A program made the position numbers and the translations under genes. Source: an uncultured Clostridia bacterium (GTDB lineage Bacteria; Bacillota; Clostridia; TANB77; CAG-508). From it: DNA of 64,000 bases. How positions within the stretch are numbered: position 1 is the first letter of the stretch; each line of letters begins with the position of its first letter. The stretch covers positions 1 through 64,000 of the forward strand of contig CALXXZ010000003.1 of NCBI GenBank assembly GCA_944392805.1, in the 5' to 3' direction. The notes under the pieces are model-generated. The model did no database searches. It was not told where the DNA came from and saw only the letters and a program-made list of their open reading frames with translations. Shown here one piece after another: positions 9,195 to 18,055 of the stretch.

Positions 9195-9788
9195 ATGAAT
9201 TTAGCAAATAAACTGACAGTATTTAGAATAATATTAGTACCAATTATGGCAATAATACCATATCTTAATTTACAAGGAGACTTTTTTGGATTGCCATACA
9301 CATATTTTGGGATGTTATTGATTTTTATAGTAGCATCAATAACTGATAAATTAGATGGATATATAGCACGTTCAAAAAATCAAGTAACAACATTTGGAAA
9401 ATTTTTAGACCCATTAGCAGATAAAATATTAGTTTTAACTGCTATGGTTCTATTAGTAGAATTGAATAAAATTCCTGCATGGATACCAATTATTGTATTA
9501 GCAAGAGAATTTTTAGTTTCAGGATATAGATTACTAGCAGTTGAAAAAGGTGGAAAAGTAATTGCAGCATCAATGTGGGGCAAATTAAAAACAGCTACAC
9601 AAATGATAGCACTTATATTAATAATGTTTGACTCAAATGCATTTGGGGCATGTTTTAATGGAACATTGACAGGAGTAGATTTAATAATAAATATAGCATC
9701 AACAGGATTGCTTATAATATCTACAATTGCAACTATATTTTCAGGATATGATTATATGAAAAATGGCAAGGAATTTTTAAAGGATTAA
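9195..9788 (+). CDS. pgsA: CDP-diacylglycerol--glycerol-3-phosphate 3-phosphatidyltransferase
   Basis: This 197-residue integral membrane enzyme makes phosphatidylglycerol phosphate from CDP-diacylglycerol and glycerol 3-phosphate. The CDP-alcohol phosphotransferase signature DG-x2-AR-x8-G-x3-D-x3-D is complete (DGYIAR at about 56, then GKFLDPLAD). Several hydrophobic helices flank it, and the final basic/charged end is typical of PgsA. It sits 10 nt after the protease gene and is the last gene of the ftsEX operon. Its stop is followed by a promoter for greA. Confidence 0.93.
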   Translation: MNLANKLTVFRIILVPIMAIIPYLNLQGDFFGLPYTYFGMLLIFIVASITDKLDGYIARSKNQVTTFGKFLDPLADKILVLTAMVLLVELNKIPAWIPIIVLAREFLVSGYRLLAVEKGGKVIAASMWGKLKTATQMIALILIMFDSNAFGACFNGTLTGVDLIINIASTGLLIISTIATIFSGYDYMKNGKEFLKD

Positions 9789-9816
9789 AAAATATATAGA
9801 AATATATAAAAATCAC

Positions 9817-9845
9817 TTGACAAAATAGAAAATATGGAGTAGTAT
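9817..9845 (+). promoter_or_regulatory. Promoter of greA
   Basis: TTGACA-17-TAGTAT has a perfect -35. Transcription would start near 9852, giving a leader of about 110 nt that contains the stem structure at 9862-9936. Confidence 0.6.
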
Positions 9846-9861
9846 AGTAATTGCATTAATC

Positions 9862-9936
9862 ACTAATAGAAATTTTTTTAGTATAAGGAAGCGACTTTGG
9901 TCGCTCCTTATGCTATGTATAGATATTTCTATGAGT
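9862..9936 (+). promoter_or_regulatory. Structured leader upstream of greA
   Basis: There are two nested stems. The inner hairpin is ATAAGGAAGCGAC/GTCGCTCCTTAT (9883-9911) with a TTTG loop. The outer stem is ACTAATAGAAAT (9862-9873) with ATTTCTATGAGT (9925-9936), 11 of 12 positions pairing. The U-run that would mark a terminator is absent after the hairpin and instead lies inside the structure. It may be a small RNA, an attenuator or a processing site. I do not recognise it as a known riboswitch. Confidence 0.55.
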
Positions 9937-9962
9937 ACTTACAATAAGAAAGGATGATTAAA

Positions 9963-10439
9963 ATGGATGAAAAGGAAGTATTATTAACACAAGAAGGATT
10001 TGACAATATAGAAAAAGAATTAGAATATTTAAGAACAGAAAAAAGAGCAGAAATAGCTGAAAGAATAAAAGTAGCATTAGGATTTGGAGATTTATCAGAA
10101 AATTCAGAATATGACGAAGCAAAAAATGCACAAGCAGAAAATGAAACTAAAATTGCGGAATTAGAAAATAAAGTAAGATATGCAAAAATCATTGATGAAA
10201 AAGATATTGATACAAAAACTGTTCAAGTAGGAAATACTGTTAAATTATATGATATTGAATTTGAAGAAGAAGTAGAATATACAATAGTAGGATCAACAGA
10301 AGTAAATTTAGCAGAAAATAGAATTTCAAATGAATCACCAATCGGAAGAGCATTAATAGGAGCAAAAAAAGGTGCAGAAATAGAAGTAGAAGCACCAGCA
10401 GGAGTAATCAAATATAAAATCTTATCAATAAAAAAATAA
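9963..10439 (+). CDS. greA: Transcription elongation factor GreA
   Basis: This is a 158-residue Gre factor. It has an N-terminal coiled coil with acidic residues at its tip ([13 protein letters not shown]), which enter the RNA polymerase secondary channel to stimulate cleavage of backtracked RNA. The C-terminal FKBP-like domain carries the conserved [19 protein letters not shown] stretch. I place the start at ATG 9963 rather than 9954, since 9954 overlaps the ribosome binding site AAAGGA. It stands alone with its own promoter and terminator. Confidence 0.95.
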   Translation: MDEKEVLLTQEGFDNIEKELEYLRTEKRAEIAERIKVALGFGDLSENSEYDEAKNAQAENETKIAELENKVRYAKIIDEKDIDTKTVQVGNTVKLYDIEFEEEVEYTIVGSTEVNLAENRISNESPIGRALIGAKKGAEIEVEAPAGVIKYKILSIKK

Positions 10440-10447
10440 AAAAATTA

Positions 10448-10484
10448 AGAAATGTCAAAAATTTGTTTGACATTTCTTTTTTTA
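10448..10484 (+). terminator. Rho-independent terminator of greA
   Basis: A perfect 12-bp stem AGAAATGTCAAA/TTTGACATTTCT is followed by a run of T. Its right arm also holds a TTGACA that may serve as the -35 of the lexA promoter (TATAAT at 10493-10498, spacing 20). Confidence 0.85.
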
Positions 10485-10525
10485 TATGATATTATAATTT
10501 CAATAAAAAAAGAGGAGTGATGTAA

Positions 10526-11173
10526 ATGGGAACAAGAGCAGAAACTACCAGAAAAGAAAAAGCAATATTAAAATTTATAGAAAATCAAGTAAATAAAAAT
10601 GGATATCCACCATCAGTAAGAGAAATAGGAAAAGCAATCGGACTAAGTTCAACAGCAACTGTTCATGCATATTTATCAAAATTAGAAAAACAAGGATACA
10701 TAAAAAAAGAAGATAAAAAAGGAAGAACATTAAAAGTAATAAAAGGTAGTGATGATCAACCATTTAAAAAAGCATCAAAAGATTTTTATACACAAAAAGA
10801 ATTAATTGATGTACCAATTATAGGAAAAATAACAGCTGGACAACCAATATTAGCAGTAGAAAATGTAACAGATACATTCCCAATACCAATTGACTTTGTT
10901 GGAAATAGTGAAAGTTTCATGCTAACAGTAAGAGGAGAAAGTATGATAGAAGCTGGAATATTAGATGGGGACTACATATTAGTAAAAAAACAAAATGATG
11001 CAAGAAATGGAGAAATAGTAGTAGCATTAATAGGAGATGAAGCAACAGTAAAAACATTTTATAAAGAAAAAGATCATATAAGACTACAACCAGAAAACCA
11101 TACAATGGATCCAATAATAGTTCCAGACTGTCAGATACTTGGTAAAGTTGCAGGAGTATTTAGAAAAATGTAG
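10526..11173 (+). CDS. lexA: LexA repressor
   Basis: This is the SOS-response repressor and autoprotease, 215 residues. The N-terminal winged helix-turn-helix (about 1-70) contains [21 protein letters not shown]. The C-terminal S24 peptidase domain has the self-cleavage site Ala104-Gly105 (ITAGQPI), the nucleophile Ser139 in VRGESM and the general base Lys176 in EATVKTF. In DNA damage, RecA filaments trigger its self-cleavage. A candidate target here is dinB (23373). I could not identify an operator with confidence. Confidence 0.95.
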   Translation: MGTRAETTRKEKAILKFIENQVNKNGYPPSVREIGKAIGLSSTATVHAYLSKLEKQGYIKKEDKKGRTLKVIKGSDDQPFKKASKDFYTQKELIDVPIIGKITAGQPILAVENVTDTFPIPIDFVGNSESFMLTVRGESMIEAGILDGDYILVKKQNDARNGEIVVALIGDEATVKTFYKEKDHIRLQPENHTMDPIIVPDCQILGKVAGVFRKM

Positions 11174-11192
11174 AAAAAAGAAAAATAAAAAT

Positions 11193-11222
11193 AAAATAGC
11201 AAGAAAAATCTTGCTATTTTTT
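11193..11222 (+). terminator. Rho-independent terminator of lexA
   Basis: The stem AAAATAGCAAGA/TCTTGCTATTTT with a 4-nt loop ends in TTTTTT. Confidence 0.85.
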
Positions 11223-11239
11223 AAACAGTATAATATAAT
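11211..11239 (+). promoter_or_regulatory. Promoter of the GH18 gene, inside the lexA terminator
   Basis: TTGCTA-17-TATAAT. The -35 lies in the right arm of the lexA terminator stem. A second TATAAT starts at 11229. Confidence 0.45.
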
Positions 11240-11273
11240 GAAAATGTAAAAATAAAAATAAGGAGAACAACAA

Positions 11274-12971
11274 ATGAAAGAAAAAATGAAAAAAGATAAT
11301 GTAGTAAAAAGAATAGTAATAGTATTAATTTTATTGGCAATAGCAGTGTTTGTACTAATAAAAGCCCAAAATTACTTAAAAGAAAAAACAGATGAAACAA
11401 TAAATTTGGTAATAAACAATAATAATGTGACAGCAAGGCTAAAGCATGAAATTAAAATAAAAGATGGAGTAATATATTTATCTATGGAAGATGTAGAAAA
11501 CTTTTTTGATAAATATATACATATAGAAGAAGACACAGGTGAAATAGTAACAACATATGAATCAAAAATAGCAAGTCTAGGAATTAATTCAAATAAAATG
11601 ACAGTAAATGGATCAGTTAAAAAAATATATGCAGGGGCAATACAAGAAGATGAAGTAATATATTTGCCAATGTCAGAAATGACAGATGTATATAATATGG
11701 AAATAGCCAATATAGAAAAAACAAAAATAATAACAATTGATTCATTAAATAGAGAACAAATAAAAGCATATGCAAAATCTAATTTATCAGTAAAATGGAA
11801 AAATGACATTTTTTCTAAAACAGTAGATAAAGTAAAAAAAGGTGATATAGTAATATTAATATCAGAAGACGAAGATGGATGGGCTAAAATAAGAACAGAA
11901 AATGGCGAAGTTGGTTATGTAAAAGCAAACAAACTAACAAACCATACAACAGTAAGAGAAGAATTAACAATAGAACCACAAGTATCAGGAAAAGTAAATA
12001 TGTTTTGGGAATATTTTTCAGAATATGTACAAGCACCTGATAGAACTGGTCAAACAGTAGAAGGAGTAAATGTAGTATCACCATCATTCTTCTATTTAGA
12101 TGATGACGGAACTTTAAAAGAAAATGTAGGAAATGCTGGAATTGCATATATAAATTGGGCACATTCAAATGGATATAAAGTATGGCCAATGGTATCAAAT
12201 TCAGGTATCAAGATAGGTGAAACATCAGCACTATTAAATAGTTATGAAAAAAGACAAGCATTAATAGAGAGCATAGTAGAAAAATGTGTTGAGTACGGAC
12301 TAGATGGAATAAATATAGATTTTGAAAATATTTACGAAAAAGATAAAGATAAATTTTCAAGATTTATTATAGAATTAGAACCAAGAATGAAAGAACTAGG
12401 TGCAGTATTATCAGTAGATGTAACAGCACCAGATGGAGACCCAAATTGGTCATTATGTTATGACAGAAATGTACTTGGAGATGTTGCAGACTATTTAGTA
12501 TTTATGGCATATGATCAACATGGAACATCAAGTACATCACCAGGAACAACAGCAGGATACAATTGGGTAGAGACAAGTTTAAAGAAAATAATAGAATATG
12601 ATGTAGTAGACTCAGAAAAGATTATATTAGCACTACCATTTTATACAAGACAATGGACCACAAATCAAAGTGGAAAAATTACTGATAGAAGAGTAGTATT
12701 AATGAGAGACGTTACTATTCCAAACAATGTAGAAAAACAATGGGATGATACATTAAAACAATATTATATAGAATATACTTCTGGAAAAAATACAATTAGA
12801 ATGTGGATAGAAGATGCAACATCAATTGCAGCAAAAGTATCTTTGGTATCACAATATAATTTAGGAGGAACATCAGCATGGAGAAAAGACATGGAATCAG
12901 ATGGTATTTGGAAAGTAATAAGAGAAGGGTTAGAAAAAGCAGAAAATCAAGAACAAACAGAAAATAAATAA
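11274..12971 (+). CDS. Membrane-anchored GH18 glycoside hydrolase with SH3-like domain
   Basis: This 565-residue protein likely cleaves a wall or spore-cortex glycan outside the membrane. It has an N-terminal membrane anchor (about 12-31) and a region resembling a copper-amine-oxidase-type stalk domain (about 45-155). A bacterial SH3 domain follows (about 163-222, including DGWAKIRTENGEVGYVK), then a GH18 TIM barrel (about 255-550). The catalytic motif DGINIDFE at 344-351 puts the proton donor at Glu351. SleL/YaaH-like cortex-lytic enzymes and other clostridial GH18 proteins share this fold. The architecture suits a surface or spore glucosaminidase; the exact substrate is not readable. It has its own promoter and terminator. 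Confidence 0.85.
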   Translation: MKEKMKKDNVVKRIVIVLILLAIAVFVLIKAQNYLKEKTDETINLVINNNNVTARLKHEIKIKDGVIYLSMEDVENFFDKYIHIEEDTGEIVTTYESKIASLGINSNKMTVNGSVKKIYAGAIQEDEVIYLPMSEMTDVYNMEIANIEKTKIITIDSLNREQIKAYAKSNLSVKWKNDIFSKTVDKVKKGDIVILISEDEDGWAKIRTENGEVGYVKANKLTNHTTVREELTIEPQVSGKVNMFWEYFSEYVQAPDRTGQTVEGVNVVSPSFFYLDDDGTLKENVGNAGIAYINWAHSNGYKVWPMVSNSGIKIGETSALLNSYEKRQALIESIVEKCVEYGLDGINIDFENIYEKDKDKFSRFIIELEPRMKELGAVLSVDVTAPDGDPNWSLCYDRNVLGDVADYLVFMAYDQHGTSSTSPGTTAGYNWVETSLKKIIEYDVVDSEKIILALPFYTRQWTTNQSGKITDRRVVLMRDVTIPNNVEKQWDDTLKQYYIEYTSGKNTIRMWIEDATSIAAKVSLVSQYNLGGTSAWRKDMESDGIWKVIREGLEKAENQEQTENK

Positions 12972-12975
12972 TTTT

Positions 12976-13010
12976 AAAGAACAAGAAATTTGATTTCTTG
13001 TTCTTTTTTT
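12976..13010 (+). terminator. Rho-independent terminator of the GH18 gene
   Basis: The stem AAAGAACAAGAAAT/ATTTCTTGTTCTTT is followed by T residues. Confidence 0.85.
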
Positions 13011-13046
13011 ATATTTTAATAATATACATGAAACAGAGGTGATTTC

Positions 13047-13871
13047 GTGAAAACATATTATATAAAAAAGGTGGATAAGCCTAGAATAAGAAAAGTAAAG
13101 ATAGAAAAAGACAGATGTGAAATATATATAAAAAAAGATAAAGACATTAGTAAAATTATAAAAAAATTTCAAATTGAAGGAATAAATTATGTAGTATTAG
13201 ATAAAAAATTAAAACAAAATAAAAATTTTATAAATGCATTATATGCGAATGATATAAGAGTTTTTGATGGCAGATGGTTGATAAAATATTTGAATATAGA
13301 AATATTAGAATATATAGTAAATAAAGCAAACTTTAACAAAGAAGAAACAGAAATTGCTATAACTACAGATGAAATAAGTGACTTCTCGATAGAAACTATA
13401 AAAATATTATCAAAACAATATAAGAAACTAACAGTAGTAACATCACATATTGAAAAATTAAGAAAAATTGAAAAAGAAATATATGATAAAGAAGGAATAA
13501 TGATAATAATATCAAATAATATTAAAAAAAGTTTAGTAAAGCCTAAAATAATATTAAACATAGACTTTAACAAAGAAAAGTTAAATAAATATAAAATAAA
13601 TGAAACTGCAATAATAGTTAATTTAGAAGGAGATATGAAAATCGAAAATAAAAGATTTAATGGAATAAATATAAATGATTATGAAGTTCAAATAGGAAGA
13701 GAAGAAATAATATGGAGAGAAGATAAAGAAGAATTTCAAAATAAAGACTTATTGGAATCAGCTGTCTATGTAAGAGATACATATAATAATATAAGAAAGA
13801 ATATAAAAAAGTATAAAGTAGAAATAAAAGAATTATTTGGATTAAATGGAAAAATCGAAAGATTTTCTTAA
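13047..13871 (+). CDS. Conserved-looking hypothetical protein
   Basis: I do not recognise this 274-residue protein. It is lysine- and isoleucine-rich, has no signal peptide or membrane segment, and appears to be a soluble alpha/beta protein. Repeating hydrophobic beta-like stretches (NYVVLDK, KLTVVTSH, GIMIIISNN, KIILNIDF, ETAIIVNLEG) alternate with charged helices, which resembles a Rossmann-like core without a clear nucleotide motif. The start is a GTG at 13047, fixed by AGAGGTGA just upstream. It lies between the GH18 hydrolase and a class A penicillin-binding protein, so a wall- or spore-linked role is possible but unproven. Confidence 0.7.
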   Translation: MKTYYIKKVDKPRIRKVKIEKDRCEIYIKKDKDISKIIKKFQIEGINYVVLDKKLKQNKNFINALYANDIRVFDGRWLIKYLNIEILEYIVNKANFNKEETEIAITTDEISDFSIETIKILSKQYKKLTVVTSHIEKLRKIEKEIYDKEGIMIIISNNIKKSLVKPKIILNIDFNKEKLNKYKINETAIIVNLEGDMKIENKRFNGININDYEVQIGREEIIWREDKEEFQNKDLLESAVYVRDTYNNIRKNIKKYKVEIKELFGLNGKIERFS

Positions 13872-13942
13872 AATGCTTTTCTTTTTTAAAAAAATATAAT
13901 ATAATAGGTATTGTATAAAAAATCCTAGGGAGGAAAAAATTC

Positions 13943-16591
13943 ATGGAAGAAAAAAAGAAAAAAGTAAATAATAAAAAAACTAAAGCAACAAAACCAAAAA
14001 CAGACAAACCAAAAAAGAACAAAAATGTAAATAAAGATTCTCAGGCAAAAAACAAAGATACAAAAATGAAATTCAAATACAAACATCCAAAATTAGCATT
14101 AGCAATAAAAATATTTATAATAATATTTTTGATAGCATGTGTAATTGGAGCAGGAGTTGTAGTAGGATTAGTATATGGACTATGGGGAGACGATATTAAA
14201 ATAGATTTAACAGATTTGATCTTATCAGAAAACTCTGTAATACTGGATTCCGAAGGAAATATAATAGCAGAATTAAATGGTGATGAAAACAGAAAAATAA
14301 TAACATTAGAAGAAATGTCACCATATCTTCCAAAAGCATATATAGCTATAGAAGATGAGAGATTTGAAAAACATCATGGAGTTGATATAAAAAGAACAGG
14401 AGCTGCTATTTTATCATTTGTAACACATGGAGGAGAATCAACTGCAGGTGGAGGAAGTACAATAACACAACAAGTTGTAAAAAATATAACTCAAGAAAAA
14501 AGTAGTAGTGGAATAAATGGAGTTATAAGAAAGTTAAAAGAATGGGTTAGAGCCTATGATATGGAAAAAGTACTTTCAAAAGATCAAATATTAGAATTAT
14601 ATTTAAACCTAATATTTGTAGGTGGAAAAAACTATGGAGTTGAAATAGGAGCAGAATACTATTTTAATAAATCAGCAAAAGATTTATCAATAGCACAATG
14701 TGCATTTTTAGCAGGAATAAACAATTCACCTAATAGATATAATCCATATGGTGCAGAAGATGTAACAGAAAGAATATCAAATAGAACAAAAACAGTATTA
14801 TCTCAAATGAAAAAATTGGGATATATAACTGAAGAAGAATATAATACTGCAGTAGCAGAAGTAGATGCAGGATTTACATTTGAAAATGGAGCAAAAGGAA
14901 ATGTATATTCATCACATGTAGATGCATTATTAACACAATTAACAACACAAATAATGGAAGAAAAACAATTATCAGAAGATGCTGCAAAAACATATCTATA
15001 TAGTAGTGGATTAAAAATTTATTCAACACAAGTATCATCTATACAAACTGTAATGGAAAATGAAGCTATGAATTCAAAATATAATTTACGTTCTAAAACT
15101 CAAAAAGATGAGAGCGGAAATGGAGTATTAGCACAAGGTGCAGCAGTAGTTATAGACCCAAAAACAGGATATGTAGTAGGATGTATAGGACAATTAGGAG
15201 AAAAAACTACATCAAGAGGACTAAATAGAGCATTATCTCTAAGACAAACAGGTTCATCATTTAAACCACTAGCAGATGTAGTACCAGGAATAGAAGAAGG
15301 AATAATAACACCAGCGACAATGTATGCAAATACATATACAGTATTTGGAAAAGATTATGACCCACAAAATGATAATGGATATTCACCAGCAAATAATCCA
15401 TATAGAACAGTAAGAAGTGCAATAACAACTTCAGAAAACGTACCATTTGTAAAAGTAATGGCAGAATTAGGCGTACAAAAAAGTATGGAATATCTAAAGA
15501 AAATGGGAATTAGCACATTAGATGATGTAAATGATGCTTCATTACCATTAGCAATAGGAGGATTATATAAAGGAGTAAGTCCATTAGAAATGGCAGCAGC
15601 ATATGCAACAATTGCTAATAATGGAACATATATAGAACCAACATTCTATTCAAAAGTTGAAGATTCTGATGGAAAAGTAGTATTAGAACCAGGACAAAAA
15701 ACAGAAAGAGCATTTTCAGAAGATACAGCATATATAGTAAAAGACTTATTAACATCACCAGTAACTGATGCAGGAGGAACAGCTACATATTGTGCAATAA
15801 GTGGAATGGATGTTGCTGCAAAAACAGGAACAACAAATGAAGCAAAAGATAGATGGCTATGTGGATTTACAAATTATTATGCATGTGCAGCTTGGTATGG
15901 ATTTGACCAACCAGAAAGAATAAGTTATAAAGGAAGAAATCCAGCAGGACAATTATTTGATGGAATAATGACAGAAATCCATAAAGGATTAGAAGGTTCA
16001 AGATTTGAAAAAACAGCAAATATAGTAACAGCAACAGTATGTAGAACAAGTGGAAGACTTGCAACAGATAAATGTACAAATACTTATTCTGAAATATTTA
16101 TAAAAGGAAAATTACCAGAAACATGTGATGCACATGAAAATCAATATGTAATATGTGCAGATTCAGGAAAATTACCAAATGAATTCTGTCCAGATTCATC
16201 ACTACAAACTAAATCAAGTAATTATGTTATAGAAAAAGAAAGATTAGGACTATGGAAAACATCAGGAATAAGTACTACAGTAACAAATCCACCAACAGAA
16301 TATTGTGATATACACAAAAAACCAGAAGAAACTGTACCAGAGGAACCAGAAGAACCAACAACACCACCAGAAACAGGAGACGGAGGAAATACAGAAGAAC
16401 CAGAAGAACCAGAAAACCCAGGCTCAGGAGATGGAGGAGACGATAAACCAACAGATCCAGAAAATCCAGGCTCAGGAGATGGAGGAGATAATAAACCAAC
16501 AGATCCAGAAAATCCAGGCTCAGGAGATGGAGGAGGCAGTGATAATGGCAACAACAATGGAAATGGTTCAGGAAACTCTAGAAAAAAATAA
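13943..16591 (+). CDS. Class A penicillin-binding protein (PBP1A family)
   Basis: This is a bifunctional peptidoglycan synthase of 882 residues. A very basic cytoplasmic tail (1-50) precedes one membrane segment (about 53-79). The glycosyltransferase domain (GT51) has the catalytic Glu137 in EDERFEKHHG and GGGSTITQQ. The transpeptidase domain has Ser438 and Lys441 in TGSSFKP, the SEN triad at 497-499 and KTG at 627-629. The C-terminal end is an extracellular, low-complexity tail rich in P, E, G and D with a 16-residue repeat. A shifted Cys-rich patch precedes the tail. It follows an unknown gene and is monocistronic or nearly so. Confidence 0.94.
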   Translation: MEEKKKKVNNKKTKATKPKTDKPKKNKNVNKDSQAKNKDTKMKFKYKHPKLALAIKIFIIIFLIACVIGAGVVVGLVYGLWGDDIKIDLTDLILSENSVILDSEGNIIAELNGDENRKIITLEEMSPYLPKAYIAIEDERFEKHHGVDIKRTGAAILSFVTHGGESTAGGGSTITQQVVKNITQEKSSSGINGVIRKLKEWVRAYDMEKVLSKDQILELYLNLIFVGGKNYGVEIGAEYYFNKSAKDLSIAQCAFLAGINNSPNRYNPYGAEDVTERISNRTKTVLSQMKKLGYITEEEYNTAVAEVDAGFTFENGAKGNVYSSHVDALLTQLTTQIMEEKQLSEDAAKTYLYSSGLKIYSTQVSSIQTVMENEAMNSKYNLRSKTQKDESGNGVLAQGAAVVIDPKTGYVVGCIGQLGEKTTSRGLNRALSLRQTGSSFKPLADVVPGIEEGIITPATMYANTYTVFGKDYDPQNDNGYSPANNPYRTVRSAITTSENVPFVKVMAELGVQKSMEYLKKMGISTLDDVNDASLPLAIGGLYKGVSPLEMAAAYATIANNGTYIEPTFYSKVEDSDGKVVLEPGQKTERAFSEDTAYIVKDLLTSPVTDAGGTATYCAISGMDVAAKTGTTNEAKDRWLCGFTNYYACAAWYGFDQPERISYKGRNPAGQLFDGIMTEIHKGLEGSRFEKTANIVTATVCRTSGRLATDKCTNTYSEIFIKGKLPETCDAHENQYVICADSGKLPNEFCPDSSLQTKSSNYVIEKERLGLWKTSGISTTVTNPPTEYCDIHKKPEETVPEEPEEPTTPPETGDGGNTEEPEEPENPGSGDGGDDKPTDPENPGSGDGGDNKPTDPENPGSGDGGGSDNGNNNGNGSGNSRKK
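16409..16535 (+). repeat. 48-bp tandem repeat in the PBP1A tail
   Basis: Two full units and one partial unit of 48 bp encode PENPGSGDGGDDKPTD, then the same with one D-to-N change, then a diverged third copy. The near-identity at DNA level suggests recent slippage. The repeat-rich region also creates false open frames on the minus strand. Confidence 0.9.
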
Positions 16592-16605
16592 AAATAACTA
16601 AAAAA

Positions 16606-16636
16606 ATGAAACTAAGATAAAAAATCTTAGTTTCAT
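16606..16636 (+). terminator. Hairpin between the PBP1A gene and cysS
   Basis: A perfect 13-bp stem ATGAAACTAAGAT/ATCTTAGTTTCAT lacks a clean T-run afterwards. It may be a weak terminator or an mRNA end stabiliser. Confidence 0.5.
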
Positions 16637-16658
16637 ATAATTATTTAAAGGAGGACAA

Positions 16659-18044
16659 ATGGATATATATTTTTATAATACATTAACAAGGAAAAAAGAA
16701 AAATTTATTCCAAATGAAGAAGGAAAAGTAAAAATGTATTCATGTGGACCAACAGTATATTATTTTGCTCATATAGGGAATTTAAGAGCATATCTATTTA
16801 TGGATAATTTACGTAGAGTGCTAAAATATAATGGATATGAATTAAAACATGTAATGAATATAACAGATGTAGGACATTTAGTATCAGATGCAGATGAAGG
16901 CGAAGACAAAATGCTAAAAGCTGCAAAAAGAGAAAACAAAGACCCATTTGAAATAGCAAAATTTTATACAGAAGCATTTTTAAAAGATATAGACAAATTA
17001 AATATAGATAGACCAGAAATTATTGCTAAAGCAACAGAACATATTGATGTCATGGAAGAATATGTAAAGAAAATAATTGAAAATGGATATACATATCAAA
17101 CAGAAGATACTATATATTTTGATACATCAAAATTAGATAAATACGGAGTATTATCAAACAGACAAGTAGAAGATCAAAAAGCTGGTGCAAGAGTAGAATT
17201 TGATAAAAATAAGAAAAATATATCAGATTTTGCTTTATGGATAAAAGCACCTGAGAATCATCTAATGAAATGGGATAGTTTCTTCGGAAAAAGTTATCCA
17301 GGATGGCACTTAGAATGTTCTGCAATGGGATATAAATATTTAGGAGAAAACTTTGATATACATACAGGAGGAATTGATCATATTCCAATACATCATGAAA
17401 ATGAAATAGCACAAAGCAAAGGATTTAGTGGGAAAATTCCTGCAAACTACTGGATGCATGTAGACTTTTTAACAGTAGATGGTGGAAAAATGTCAAAAAG
17501 TTTAAATAATTTATATACAGTATCAGATTTAGAACAAAAAGGATTTGATCCAATTGTATATAGAATGTTTAATTTTTCATCAATATATAGAAATAAAATA
17601 AATTTTACATGGGAAGGTATGGAAGCAGCACAAAAAGCTTTAAACAGATTAAGAGAAGGATATCAAAATCACTTAAAAGGAAATGCGGAAATATCAGATG
17701 ATATGATAAATGATTTTGAAAACAGATTTCATGAAGCAATTAATGATGATTTAAATATGCCACTTGCAATGAGTGTTGTATGGGAAGCAATTCGTTATCC
17801 AGAAAAATCAATAAAAATTGCTAAATTATTAGAAAAATTTGATACTGTATTAGGTCTAAAAATAACAGAAAAAGAAAAACAAGAGATTCCAAAAGAAATA
17901 CAAGAATTAGTTGAGCAAAGAAAAAATGCAAGAGCTGAAAAAAACTGGGCAGAATCAGATAGATTAAGAGATTTAATTACAGAAAAAGGATTTAGTGTAA
18001 AAGACACTAAAGATGGAGTAGAGATAACAAAAATTGTAAAATAA
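16659..18044 (+). CDS. cysS: Cysteine--tRNA ligase
   Basis: This is a class I aminoacyl-tRNA synthetase of 461 residues, which is the full family length. The HIGH-type motif is AHIGN near residue 37 and KMSKS lies near 268. Zinc-binding residues include the early Cys in SCGPTVYY and the WHLECSAM segment with HHENE. The C-terminal anticodon-binding region ends with RNARAEKNWAESDRLRD, typical of CysRS. AAAGGAGG precedes the ATG. argS follows after 11 nt, so the two synthetases form an operon. Confidence 0.97.
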   Translation: MDIYFYNTLTRKKEKFIPNEEGKVKMYSCGPTVYYFAHIGNLRAYLFMDNLRRVLKYNGYELKHVMNITDVGHLVSDADEGEDKMLKAAKRENKDPFEIAKFYTEAFLKDIDKLNIDRPEIIAKATEHIDVMEEYVKKIIENGYTYQTEDTIYFDTSKLDKYGVLSNRQVEDQKAGARVEFDKNKKNISDFALWIKAPENHLMKWDSFFGKSYPGWHLECSAMGYKYLGENFDIHTGGIDHIPIHHENEIAQSKGFSGKIPANYWMHVDFLTVDGGKMSKSLNNLYTVSDLEQKGFDPIVYRMFNFSSIYRNKINFTWEGMEAAQKALNRLREGYQNHLKGNAEISDDMINDFENRFHEAINDDLNMPLAMSVVWEAIRYPEKSIKIAKLLEKFDTVLGLKITEKEKQEIPKEIQELVEQRKNARAEKNWAESDRLRDLITEKGFSVKDTKDGVEITKIVK

Positions 18045-18055
18045 AGGAGCAAAAA

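Noticed and set aside
16409..16535. CRISPR-like regular repeats
   Set aside because: The 48-bp units are contiguous, without spacers, and are in frame within a coding sequence.
16222..16557. Open frame on the minus strand rich in Pro, Gly and Ser
   Set aside because: It is the shadow of the 48-bp tandem repeat in the PBP1A tail. It has no ribosome binding site and the plus strand is clearly coding.
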